The notes under the pieces were generated by a model. The model was not told the DNA's origin. It made no database searches and worked only from the letters and a program-made list of their open reading frames with translations. Positions 41,668 through 49,694 of a stretch of 64,000 bases of DNA are shown here, piece after piece. The position numbers were made by a program, and so were the translations under genes. The stretch covers positions 8,308,001-8,372,000 of the forward strand of contig NZ_CP108131.1 of assembly GCF_036203305.1 (NCBI RefSeq), in the 5' to 3' direction. Source of the stretch: Streptomyces sp. NBC_00190 (GTDB lineage: Bacteria; Actinomycetota; Actinomycetes; Streptomycetales; Streptomycetaceae). The stretch's first letter is position 1. Each line of letters begins with the position of its first letter.

Positions 41668-43449
41668 TTGACTACATCGCACCGCACGTCACCGCAGCGC
41701 AGACGGCTGCGCGCCCTGGCCGCCGGGAGCGTTCTCGCCCTGGCCGCCGGCGCTCTGGCCGCCGCACCGAGCGTCGCCGCGCCGAGCCTGGGCGCGCCGA
41801 GTATCGCCGCGCCGAGCTTGGCCGTGCCGAGCCCGGCCGTGCCGACGCCGGGACCGTCGGCCGTGACCGGAACGGCCGGCGGCCAAGGGCTCCCGACCGT
41901 CGTCATGCCGGCCCGGGTCCCGGCCCAGGTGGCCGCTGCCGCCAAGCCGCGGCACGACGTCGACGGCGACGGCGTCAGCGACATGATCGTCATGGAGTAC
42001 GACCAGGTCACGGCCGTCTACCTGTCGTCGATCAAGGCCTGGAGCGACTACACGATCTCCAAGACCGATCCGGATCCCGAGGCCTCGTTCAAGGACCTGC
42101 TGCCGGTGGGCGACGTCGGCGGCACCACCCAGCCCGAACTCCTCTCACTCACGTTCGACGGCGTGCTCACGCTCTACGAGGCGGGCGTGAAGACCACCTC
42201 GGCGCCCCTGTGGTCGGGCCGAGGCTGGCAGATCTACAACCGGATCATCGCCACCGGCGATCTGACCGGCGACCGCCGTCCCGATCTGCTGGCCCGGGAC
42301 CCCGCCGGTGACCTGTGGCTGTACACCGGAACCGGGACGGTCAGCAAACCCTTCAACTCCCGGGTCAAGGTCGGATCCGGCTGGGGGATCTACGACCAGG
42401 TCGTGGGCGCCAACGACGTCGACGGCGACGGCATCGGCGACGTCCTCACTCGTACCCTGGCCGGCGAGCTGTGGTTCCACAAGGGAGCCGGCAGCGCCAC
42501 CGCCCCGCTCAAGCCCGGCGTCAAGGTCGGCACCGGATGGAACACGTACAACGTGATCACCGGCTCGGACGACGGCGACGGCGACGGCCGAAGCGACCTG
42601 CTCGCCCGCGACCACGACGGCGTGGAGTACTGGTTCAAGTCGATCGGCGGCGGCAAGTTCGCCGCACCAGCCTACTTCGGCAGCGGCTACGAACTCAACA
42701 AGTTCATCGTCGGCGCGGGCACCACATCGCTCTTCGGCAAGGGCCAGAACGTGATGACCCAGGCCGACAACGTCCTGGCCAAGTACTACGCCCTGGCCAA
42801 CGGCGACTACCTGTCGCCGCCGGTCGCGGTCGGCAAGGAGACGCCCGGCTCCCGCAACACGTACGCCACGGGCCTCAACAGCCACAACCACGCCAGCTAC
42901 GTGCAGAACATCGGCACCGACCTCTACGTCCGCGGCGTGAAGGTCAGCACGTCGTGGAACTACACCATGATGGCCGGCCCCGGCGACCTCACCGGCGACG
43001 GGAAGGGCGACCTGGTCAGCCGTGACTCCGCCGGCGTCCTGTGGCTGCACCCCGGCGACGGTCTGCTGTACACGAAGTTCGGCACGCGCATCAAGGTCGG
43101 CACCGGCTGGAACGGCTACAACACCCTCGTCGGCGCGGGCGACTACTCCGGGGACGGGCGGCCCGACCTGCTCGCCCGGGACACCGCCGGCGGCCTCTTC
43201 CTCTACAAGGGCACCGGCACGGCCAGTGCGCCGTTCGCCGCCCGGGAGCAGGTCGGCAGCGGCTTCAACCAGTACGACACGCTGTTCGTCCCGGGCGACA
43301 TCAACGGCGACAGCAAGGGCGACCTGATGGCCCGCCTCCCGGGAGGCGACGTGTACACGTACACCTCGACGGGCAAGTCCGGCACCGCGACCTTCGCCCC
43401 CCGGGTGAAGTTCGGCACCGGGTGGAACATCTACAAGAACATGCTCTGA
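41668..43449 (+). CDS. secreted FG-GAP/VCBS-repeat protein
   Basis: 593 residues from TTG 41668 (AGGGGGGAT upstream). Signal peptide RRLRALAAGSVLALAAGALA ending near residue 35, then an Ala-Pro-Ser repeat linker (APSLGAPSIAAPSLAVPSPA). The rest is about seven beta-propeller blades with the calcium-binding patterns DVDGDGVSD, DLTGDRRPDLLARD, DVDGDGIGDVLTR, DYSGDGRPDLLARD and DINGDSKGDLM. Extracellular. Such proteins bind ligands or cell-surface polymers; no catalytic domain is seen. Repeats are highly regular and end at NIYKNML. Confidence 0.87.
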   Translation: MTTSHRTSPQRRRLRALAAGSVLALAAGALAAAPSVAAPSLGAPSIAAPSLAVPSPAVPTPGPSAVTGTAGGQGLPTVVMPARVPAQVAAAAKPRHDVDGDGVSDMIVMEYDQVTAVYLSSIKAWSDYTISKTDPDPEASFKDLLPVGDVGGTTQPELLSLTFDGVLTLYEAGVKTTSAPLWSGRGWQIYNRIIATGDLTGDRRPDLLARDPAGDLWLYTGTGTVSKPFNSRVKVGSGWGIYDQVVGANDVDGDGIGDVLTRTLAGELWFHKGAGSATAPLKPGVKVGTGWNTYNVITGSDDGDGDGRSDLLARDHDGVEYWFKSIGGGKFAAPAYFGSGYELNKFIVGAGTTSLFGKGQNVMTQADNVLAKYYALANGDYLSPPVAVGKETPGSRNTYATGLNSHNHASYVQNIGTDLYVRGVKVSTSWNYTMMAGPGDLTGDGKGDLVSRDSAGVLWLHPGDGLLYTKFGTRIKVGTGWNGYNTLVGAGDYSGDGRPDLLARDTAGGLFLYKGTGTASAPFAAREQVGSGFNQYDTLFVPGDINGDSKGDLMARLPGGDVYTYTSTGKSGTATFAPRVKFGTGWNIYKNML

Positions 43450-43479
43450 CCCCCGCGGCCCCGGGCCGCTGAGAGCGAC

Positions 43480-43525
43480 GGCGCGGGTCCGCCCGCCGAC
43501 CCCGGCCGGCGACCGGGCCCGCGCC
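43480..43525. terminator. candidate terminator of the FG-GAP gene
   Basis: GGCGCGGG pairs with CCCGCGCC across a 30-nt loop that itself contains the palindrome CCGGCCGG. Confidence 0.45.
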
Positions 43526-43843
43526 CGACTCGGGTCGGCGCGTGAGCCGGCCGGGGGCCACCCCGGGACGGCGGGGAGGACCGTCTCCGCGACGCGGAGC
43601 AGGGCGGCATCGTCCAGCCGGCTGGACGGCAGACGAGATCCAGACGGGCGCCGCGCTGATGCCCGAGCTCGGCCAGTTCGGCGCCGGCGGCCGTGCCCTG
43701 TACGACCCGCGCCCCGGCGAGCGGAACCGCTGGGACTGGTCCGGAGACACACCCTAATCAGCAGCTCACGACGGTGCCTCTGCCGAATTGGGTGGATGCA
43801 TGGGGAACGCCGCGTCATGCTGTTGTGGATGTGAGGGGGGCAC
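43526..43843. other. 318-bp region without a supported gene
   Basis: One plus frame ends PELGQFGAGGRALYDPRPGE RNRWDWSG (stop 43757), which is protein-like and could be the tail of a lost gene. Confidence 0.35.
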
Positions 43844-44656
43844 GTGGGACGCGGTCAGACAGAGAACCTTGAGGGGAAGCACCAACGTTGGCTTGAGGCA
43901 TACGTGGTACGTGCTCGCCGTGTGGAAGAGCACTCCCTCGCAGCTGACTGGGATGCACTCGTGGACCTCACCCGCATGAAGATCGAGGTCCGCCGCTTCG
44001 CCAACGGCGAGGTGAAGATCCGGCACGAGCTACCGCCCGAGGAGGTAGTCGAGTCCGCTGCGGCGCGGATCCGGCCAATCCTCCTGGAGACCGAGGACTG
44101 CTTCCACATGAAGGTGCTGAACGCATTGGGCTACTCCTGCCGAGCATCGCCGTGGCGGGCACGGGTGGCCCCCTCTACACCAGCAGAAGCGGCCTACCGA
44201 GTCATGGTCACCAACATGGCTACAGGTGAGGACCACGATCTCGACGCGCACAGGCTGGCCATGGCCTGGATTTACGGGGACGTGGTGCACCACGACACGG
44301 AGCGGCGGCAGGAGGGCGACGCCTTCGGGCTGCAAGACCGGTTCCGGGCTGCTGTATCACTGGTTGCATGGGCCATGGTTGGAACGATCGAGCTCCTCAA
44401 CTACATCCGAGCCCTGCGGGAGGACGGTCTTCTGCAACTCCGGCAGGAGGTCTTCGACGAGCGGGTCGCCTTGACGTCGACAACGTGGGAAGAACCCGCC
44501 GAAATGTTCTTCGCTCCTGTCGGTGCAGAACCGCCGTCGCATGCCAACACCCCGCTACCTGAGGGGTGGCTGCGGGTGGACAAGGAAACGGACCTTTCCC
44601 GCCTCCAGCACAGCATCGAGGGACAACTTTTACATGTGAAGGTTCAACATCCATGA
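43844..44656 (+). CDS. hypothetical protein A of a three-gene overlapping operon
   Basis: 270 residues from GTG 43844. Predominantly helical and charged: YVVRARRVEEHSLAADWDAL, a small beta segment TRMKIEVRRFANGEVKIRHE LP, PAEAAYRVMVTNMATGEDHD and HRLAMAWIYGDVVHHDTERR. One hydrophobic stretch (AAVSLVAWAMVGTIELLNYI). I do not recognise the family. Its stop overlaps the next start (ATGA), so translation is coupled. No signal peptide; likely cytosolic. Context offers no pathway. Confidence 0.75.
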   Translation: MGRGQTENLEGKHQRWLEAYVVRARRVEEHSLAADWDALVDLTRMKIEVRRFANGEVKIRHELPPEEVVESAAARIRPILLETEDCFHMKVLNALGYSCRASPWRARVAPSTPAEAAYRVMVTNMATGEDHDLDAHRLAMAWIYGDVVHHDTERRQEGDAFGLQDRFRAAVSLVAWAMVGTIELLNYIRALREDGLLQLRQEVFDERVALTSTTWEEPAEMFFAPVGAEPPSHANTPLPEGWLRVDKETDLSRLQHSIEGQLLHVKVQHP

Positions 44657-44976
44657 CCGAACTCCCGTCGCCTGAAGAAGTCGAGGCCGCCCGCTCGCCC
44701 AAGGGCGGCTACAGCAGGGCACAGCTCGCGGCCTGGGGCGTTCCATGGCCTCCGCCGAAGGGCTGGAAGGCGGTCAGGGATGTGCGCGAGGACATCGGGC
44801 GCCAGGAGTGGGAGATGGTGCTCGGCGTTCTCATCGAGATCGGGGACGCCCACCCCGTGTCCGTGGACTTCTGGGACCACCTTGCCGAAGCCGCTCGGCA
44901 GATGATCGACCGCAGCCGTCGTTTGTGCGAGTGCGTGGCTGGGAAGTCCGGAACGGCACCGTCCGGGCGACCCTGA
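44653..44976 (+). CDS. hypothetical protein B of the operon
   Basis: 107 residues from ATG 44653, overlapping the previous stop by 4 bp. MTELPSPEEVEAARSPKGGY SRAQLAAWGVPWPPPKGWKA resembles short Streptomyces proteins that begin with Pro-Pro-Gly-Trp-rich segments and a helix. The middle (DVREDIGRQEWEMVLGVLIE) is helical. Unknown function. Its 3' end overlaps the third gene by 52 bp. Confidence 0.65.
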   Translation: MTELPSPEEVEAARSPKGGYSRAQLAAWGVPWPPPKGWKAVRDVREDIGRQEWEMVLGVLIEIGDAHPVSVDFWDHLAEAARQMIDRSRRLCECVAGKSGTAPSGRP

Positions 44977-45275
44977 GCCTGGTTGGTGCGGAGGAGGGCC
45001 GCCGCCGGACTGCCTTTTCCGCAGACGGACGGCTCCGGCCGATGTGGGACATCGGCAACCGCACCGCCGACGGGGAGCGAGAACTGAACATCGCAAGGCT
45101 ATGGGTGGAGTATGCGCAGGAGCTCGGCCCGGGAGAGACCGCCGACGTTCGGCTGGCTCCCCTGAGCCCCGAGCAGTGGAAGCATCTGGAGTGCGGTGAT
45201 GTGATCACCATGCACGAAGCCCGGCCTGTTGCCGGAACGGCCACCGTGATCGAGGTCCTGCCGCCGCGTGCCTGA
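44925..45275 (+). CDS. hypothetical protein C of the operon, beta-barrel-like
   Basis: 116 residues from GTG 44925, inside the end of protein B. Strand-rich sequence: VRGWEVRNGTVRATLSLVGA, NIARLWVEYAQELGPGETAD VRLAPL and DVITMHEARPVAGTATVIEV. The layout resembles the third domain of translation GTPases such as EF-Tu (strand, polar turn, ITxHExxxxxGxATV), but this is only a fold impression. No catalytic motif. Confidence 0.65.
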   Translation: MRVRGWEVRNGTVRATLSLVGAEEGRRRTAFSADGRLRPMWDIGNRTADGERELNIARLWVEYAQELGPGETADVRLAPLSPEQWKHLECGDVITMHEARPVAGTATVIEVLPPRA

Positions 45276-45344
45276 GCTCATCTCGTGGTCCCAGGTGCGC
45301 GGCCGGGGCCAGCCTGTTCGGGCCACGGGTTGGTTGCCCGAGGT

Positions 45345-45884
45345 TCAGCGCTCAGCGCTCTGCCCGGAGTGGATAGTGTGCACGGCGAGAACAGGATCAA
45401 GAGCTGGGACGAGGGCCCTGGTGACAGCGTCCACAAGATGAGGTGGTGCTTGGCCGGTCTGCAGGGCGGTCACGTATTCGACGACTTCGCCGTGTGCGAG
45501 CTCTGGAACGCGCTGTCGCAGCAGGTGCATGGCGATGATCCGTCCCTGGGCCGCTGCGGACTGGCGGATCTCGTCGTGCAGGTCGTCCACGGCGGTCCGG
45601 GTGGACATCTTCCGGATACGGCTGCGGTAGTCGGCCTCCCAGGCGCCGGTGACGGCGGAGATTGATCCGATCTGGTGGAGACCGCCGTCGACGCGGTCGA
45701 CCAGGTAGGGTCCGTTGCCGCCCAGCATGTGGCTCAGGTCCCCGGTGCGCAGGTACTCCGTGCTCTGGTAGTAGACGATCCAGACGAGTTCGTGCTCTTC
45801 GGTCCCAGACACCACCAGCCGTCCTGAGTGTCGGCTGTCCAGGTCTTCCTGGGCCGCCCGAACGGCGAACTCGCGATCGATCAT
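45345..45884 (-). CDS. YrhB-domain / Imm35-like protein
   Basis: 179 residues from ATG 45884 (ATG 45896 possible). MIDREFAVRAAQEDLDSRHS, LVWIVYYQSTEYLRTGDLSH, LGGNGPYLVDRVDGGLHQIG match the small alpha/beta YrhB (immunity-35) fold, in which a GNGPxLVD turn is conserved. Such domains are immunity proteins of contact toxins in some bacteria and stand-alone genes in Streptomyces. A C-terminal helical extension (HDEIRQSAAAQGRIIAMHLL) follows. No toxin gene is seen beside it. Convergent with the operon 43844-45275. Confidence 0.72.
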   Translation of the reverse strand: MIDREFAVRAAQEDLDSRHSGRLVVSGTEEHELVWIVYYQSTEYLRTGDLSHMLGGNGPYLVDRVDGGLHQIGSISAVTGAWEADYRSRIRKMSTRTAVDDLHDEIRQSAAAQGRIIAMHLLRQRVPELAHGEVVEYVTALQTGQAPPHLVDAVTRALVPALDPVLAVHTIHSGQSAER

Positions 45885-46063
45885 GCCCGGCAGCATCTCG
45901 CACGCTGCCGCGCGTGGACAGCGGTTTTTCGCTCCGCACGCGTTAGGCGGGCCCCGGCTGCGGCCAGGTGATCCGGGAAAACCGTCTGAGAGGGCGGTTC
46001 GTGAGTTGCTGTCCATTTCCGGGTGAGGCTTGGGCAGGGCTGGCGGTCGCGGGGCTTCGATGG
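45885..46063. other. 179-bp spacer
   Basis: No gene seen; boundary between the YrhB gene and the IS-associated block. Confidence 0.35.
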
Positions 46064-46468
46064 CTACTGTTTCCTGGTGAAGTTGCCGGTGTCGGCCTCG
46101 GTGAGGACATCGAGCTTGACCAGGCGTTTCAGCTTGGCGCGGGTGCCCTCGATGTTCTTCGGCAGCGATTCGTGGTAGAGGGCTTCGCAGACGTCGCGGG
46201 CCCGGAGGGGGCCGGCGGCCTCGTTGAAGACGGCGAGGATGCGGGGGTAGTCCGTGTGCTCCGGCAGACCGGTCGAGCCGGCCTGGACGGGGATCCGGTC
46301 GGCGAGGGCGGTGACGGTCTTGCGGGTGATGGCCAGGTGTTCGAGGTGGGTCTCGGCTTCCCGCAGCCGGGCCTGCAGTGCGGCGGTCTGCGTGCGGAGG
46401 TCGTCGGCCAGGGCCCGGGCGGCGTCCTCCTGGATGCCGAGCGCGTCGAGCAGGGGTTGGATGTTCAC
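46064..46468 (-). CDS. small helical protein associated with IS5-type elements
   Basis: 134 residues from GTG 46468: VNIQPLLDALGIQEDAARAL ADDLRTQTAALQARLREAET (a coiled coil at about 15-50), then YPRILAVFNEAAGPLRARDV CEALYHESLPKNIEGTRAKL KRLVKLDVL, a winged-helix-like end. Similar proteins are common next to transposases in Streptomyces. Probably DNA-binding; role in transposition is inference. Confidence 0.62.
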   Translation of the reverse strand: MNIQPLLDALGIQEDAARALADDLRTQTAALQARLREAETHLEHLAITRKTVTALADRIPVQAGSTGLPEHTDYPRILAVFNEAAGPLRARDVCEALYHESLPKNIEGTRAKLKRLVKLDVLTEADTGNFTRKQ

Positions 46469-47060
46469 GCACGAACCGTCCGCGGGTCGCGCCGGGCGGG
46501 AGTGTTGATGCCGTGGGCGGCTACGGCGGTCTTGAAGCCCTGGTCGACCAGGGCCTTCTCGACGGTGCCTGCGGTGTTCTCGGCGACCTGGTCGAGCACG
46601 CGATGCCGGCCGCGTTGTCGCCCGGCACCCGTTTCGCCGCGTCCAGGCCTGTCGTGGAGGAGGGGACCCCGGCAGCCGCGTGGACACTCTGGGTGTCCAG
46701 CACCACCAGGGTCGGGTCCTCTAATCGGCGGGCCTTCTCACGGACCTGGCAGCGCAGGAGTTCATGAATGACCTGGTCGGTCCCGTCGTCTCGCCAGGCA
46801 GCGAAGTAGTAGTACGTCGCGCTCCGCGCCGGTGAGCCGGCGGGCCATGACCTGGGTCATGGCCCAGTAGGCGCGGGAGGCGGAAGAGGCCGGGTGGTGC
46901 TCGTAGTCGCGGACCAGGCGCCGGTGCAGTATCAGGATCCCGTAGGTCTGCTCGACCCTCCACCGCTTCGGCTGCGGCACGAACCCTATGTCCTGCGGGT
47001 TGCGTTCGACGATCTCCACGTCGATCCCGAGCGTGGCGGAGCGGGAAACACCGGAATAGT
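46469..47060 (-). pseudogene. IS5-family transposase pieces in permuted order
   Basis: Reading leftwards: first the C-terminal block TLGIDVEIVERNPQDIGFVP QPKRWRVEQTYGILILHRRL to VMARRLTGAERDV, then immediately the earlier part of a transposase (WRDDGTDQVIHELLRCQVRE, PTLVVLDTQSVHAAAGVPSS), then after a deletion ENTAGTVEKALVDQGF in another frame. A C-terminus followed by an N-terminal part is the order expected at a head-to-tail or circle junction. Confidence 0.62.
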
Positions 47061-47117
47061 GATGACGGCGGCCGCCGCCGCGGCGATCGTGACAGTGACC
47101 GCCGCCGTTCTGCCTTC

Positions 47118-47426
47118 GTGCAGTCGCTCGCCACTCAGGCCGGCCTGCGAGCGTTCGAGGCAGCTCGAGCCACTGCACGCCGCGTGATGGGCCGCCACGG
47201 GAACGACGAACTCGGTCGGATCCACAGGCTCAAGCAAGTCGTCATCGAAGAGACCGCTGCGGGCCTGAACTTTATCGTGCCGCCGGATCTGTCCGACGGG
47301 GCGCTGGCAACCTTGGCCGCCACCGACCTCGAAGCCCTGGCGGCTCCTGCGGAAAACGGTCAAGTGGTGACCATCTATTGGGACGAGCAAGCAGCGCAGT
47401 GGCAGCGCCACGCGACCGACACCTAG
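47118..47426 (+). CDS. hypothetical protein, about 102 residues
   Basis: From GTG 47118 (ATG 47186 region alternative): LRAFEAARATARRVMGRHGN DELGRIHRLKQVVIEETAAG and a small strand-rich end GQVVTIYWDEQAAQWQRHAT. Protein-like and intact but unrecognised. The 5' end abuts the IS5 relic, so the N-terminus may be new. It lies 133 bp upstream of the kinase gene. Confidence 0.42.
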   Translation: MQSLATQAGLRAFEAARATARRVMGRHGNDELGRIHRLKQVVIEETAAGLNFIVPPDLSDGALATLAATDLEALAAPAENGQVVTIYWDEQAAQWQRHATDT

Positions 47427-47559
47427 AAGAACCGCTGGCGAATGGTGGGGCCCATGCGACCACGCGGACTACGGGCCACCTGGCCGGTGGGAACACCCAA
47501 TGGACGGGCATTCCGCGGAGCCCGGGGCAGCGCGTCCACCGCTGCCCTAGCCTTGCGCC

Positions 47560-49317
47560 ATGAGCGCGCCAGGGGACGTGATCGACGGACGGTTCGAGCT
47601 GGTTGACCGGCTCGGCAGCGGGGGAATGGGCACGGTCTGGCGAGCGCTGGACCGTGCCCTTCATCGTCAAGTGGCCGTCAAGGAAGTACGGTCGGCGGCC
47701 GGGCGGGACGACCCGGAATTCCGGCGGGTGCTGCGCGAACGGGTGTTGCGCGAGGCCCGCGCCCAGGCCCGGATCAGCCATCCGAACGTGGTCACCATCC
47801 ACCACATCGTCGACGAGGGCGAGCACCCCTGGCTGGTGATGGAGCTGCTGCCCGGCCACTCCCTCGACCAGCGACTGGAGCAGGGGCCGCTGCCGCCCGC
47901 CGAGGCCGCCCGGATCGGCCGCGAGGTGCTCGCCGGGCTGCGGGCCGCGCACGCGGCCGGCATCCGCCACCGGGACGTGAAACCCGCCAACGTGCTGATG
48001 CGGGCCGATGGTTCGGCCGTGCTCACCGACTTCGGCATCGCCGCCCTCCAGGACGCCGCCTCCCTCACAATGACCGGGGAGGTCATCGGGACCCCGGAGT
48101 ACCTGGCGCCCGAGCGGATCCGCGGCGCCGACCTGCCCGCCTCCGACCTGTGGTCGCTGGGCATGATGCTGTATGTGTGCGTGGAAGGTGTCAGCCCGAT
48201 GCGCCGCGCCACCACCCTGGCCACACTGGCTGCGGTCCTCGACGAGCCGGTGCCCGCACCGCGCCGGGCCGGGCCGCTGGCCCCCGTACTGGCCGAGCTG
48301 CTGGTCCGCGACCCGGCCGCACGGCCCACCGCGGAACGGCTGGACCGGCTCCTGGCCGCCATCGCCGAGGGCACCGGCAGCGCCGTACCGCCGGAGCCCA
48401 CCCACCTCGACCAGGCGTCTGCCTCCCCACCCGATATCTCCCCCGTGTCCAGCCGACCGCCGTCCGCCAGCCGGTACGGCCCGCCGCCAGGCCCGACCCC
48501 TCGGCCGGACCAGCCCGCGCCTGCACCGACAACCACACCACCGCCCACTCCCGTACCCTTCCCGCCACACGAGGCCACGCCCCGGGACGCACTGCCCACC
48601 ATCGGTCCCCTGAACGGCGGCGGCCCGCACGGGACCGGACCGGACCGCCGACGGAAGGCCACCCCGCTCGCCGCAGCGGCCGCAGTGACGGCCCTGGCGC
48701 TGCTCGGCTTCGGCGGGTACGCCCTGTTCAAGCCGGGCGCGGGCGGCCACACGGACGGTAAGGGCACGGCCTCGCCGACAGTCTCTGTGGTCTCCACGGG
48801 CCCGGGTTCACCCTCGGCGACACCCGCACCGGGCTCCACCGGCACGTCGCCGACAGGCCCCGCCCCGACTCCGGGCACGACCGCAGGCACCGCCAGCGCG
48901 CCGGGCACGACGGACACCCCGGCCGCCGGTATGCCGCCGAGCCTCCCGACAGCCACCGCGCCCGGCGGTGACGACCCGGCACCCGGCGCCGGCCGCTGGA
49001 TTGCCCAGCTCTACTCCGAGCCCGAGGGCACCGGCACCGCCGCCCGCGATCAGCGGCTGGCGGCGATCCACGCCACGGTCCCGGAGGCCCGGGTGCTGCG
49101 CAGCCGGGACTACGCCTCCCTCAACCCCGGTTACTGGGTGGTCTACGCACCCGGCCCGTTCGCCGACGGCCGGGCGGCCGTCACCTTCTGCGCGCAGAAG
49201 GGCCGGGCCACCGCCAATGAGTGCATCGGCCGCTACCTCAGTGACGACCAGGACGACTACGCATACCAGTGCACCCCGCCAGCCGACTCACCCGGCGGCC
49301 GCTGCCGGCATTCATGA
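47560..49317 (+). CDS. membrane Ser/Thr protein kinase (PknB/Hanks type)
   Basis: 585 residues from ATG 47560. Kinase domain at about 10-270: Gly-loop LGSGGMGTVW (19-28), Lys41 in VAVKEV, catalytic HRDVKPANVL with Asp139, DFGIA with Asp157, GTPEYLAPE. A Pro-rich juxtamembrane region follows, then a membrane helix at about 370-390, a Thr/Pro/Gly-rich linker and an extracellular Cys-containing domain (YWVVYAPGPFADGRAAVTFC, ANECIGRYLSDDQDDYAYQC). No PASTA repeats. It may sense an extracellular signal. Single gene, promoter likely at 47427-47559. Confidence 0.95.
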   Translation: MSAPGDVIDGRFELVDRLGSGGMGTVWRALDRALHRQVAVKEVRSAAGRDDPEFRRVLRERVLREARAQARISHPNVVTIHHIVDEGEHPWLVMELLPGHSLDQRLEQGPLPPAEAARIGREVLAGLRAAHAAGIRHRDVKPANVLMRADGSAVLTDFGIAALQDAASLTMTGEVIGTPEYLAPERIRGADLPASDLWSLGMMLYVCVEGVSPMRRATTLATLAAVLDEPVPAPRRAGPLAPVLAELLVRDPAARPTAERLDRLLAAIAEGTGSAVPPEPTHLDQASASPPDISPVSSRPPSASRYGPPPGPTPRPDQPAPAPTTTPPPTPVPFPPHEATPRDALPTIGPLNGGGPHGTGPDRRRKATPLAAAAAVTALALLGFGGYALFKPGAGGHTDGKGTASPTVSVVSTGPGSPSATPAPGSTGTSPTGPAPTPGTTAGTASAPGTTDTPAAGMPPSLPTATAPGGDDPAPGAGRWIAQLYSEPEGTGTAARDQRLAAIHATVPEARVLRSRDYASLNPGYWVVYAPGPFADGRAAVTFCAQKGRATANECIGRYLSDDQDDYAYQCTPPADSPGGRCRHS

Positions 49318-49694
49318 CGGGAGCCACTGCAGCGAGCCCGTGAAGCCGAGCTCGGTCATCCGGGTCCGTTCGGCGGCCTCCTCGTCGTCGTAGCCCGGGA
49401 GCTCCGCGTCGGCCGAGCCACGGCTATCACTGGCGGACGGTGGCTGACGTGCCGGTCGACGGCCGACGGGTGGTGATCCGCGTACGGGGTGCGGCGTCTG
49501 GTGTGTCCCACGCGCGGTTGCTGCCACACCTTCCGCGAGCAGGGCTCAGTGGGCGTCGAGCGTACAGGTCCCGCACCAGTGAGGACCGCGAGGGCCGCGA
49601 GGACCGCCGAGAGTGACGCCCGGCCGACGATCACGAGCGGGCGCCCCGCCTCCCACACGGCCGACGGTCACTCAGACACGCACGGCTGGCCGCG
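49318..49694. other. 377-bp region without a supported gene
   Basis: A minus-strand frame ends ELPGYDDEEAAERTRMTELG FTGSLQWLPS (stop 49312), which is protein-like but has no start or recognised family. Otherwise no gene. Confidence 0.38.

Noticed and set aside
42145..43818. 557-codon minus-strand frame
   Set aside because: Shadow of the FG-GAP repeat gene; its apparent repeats mirror the real ones.
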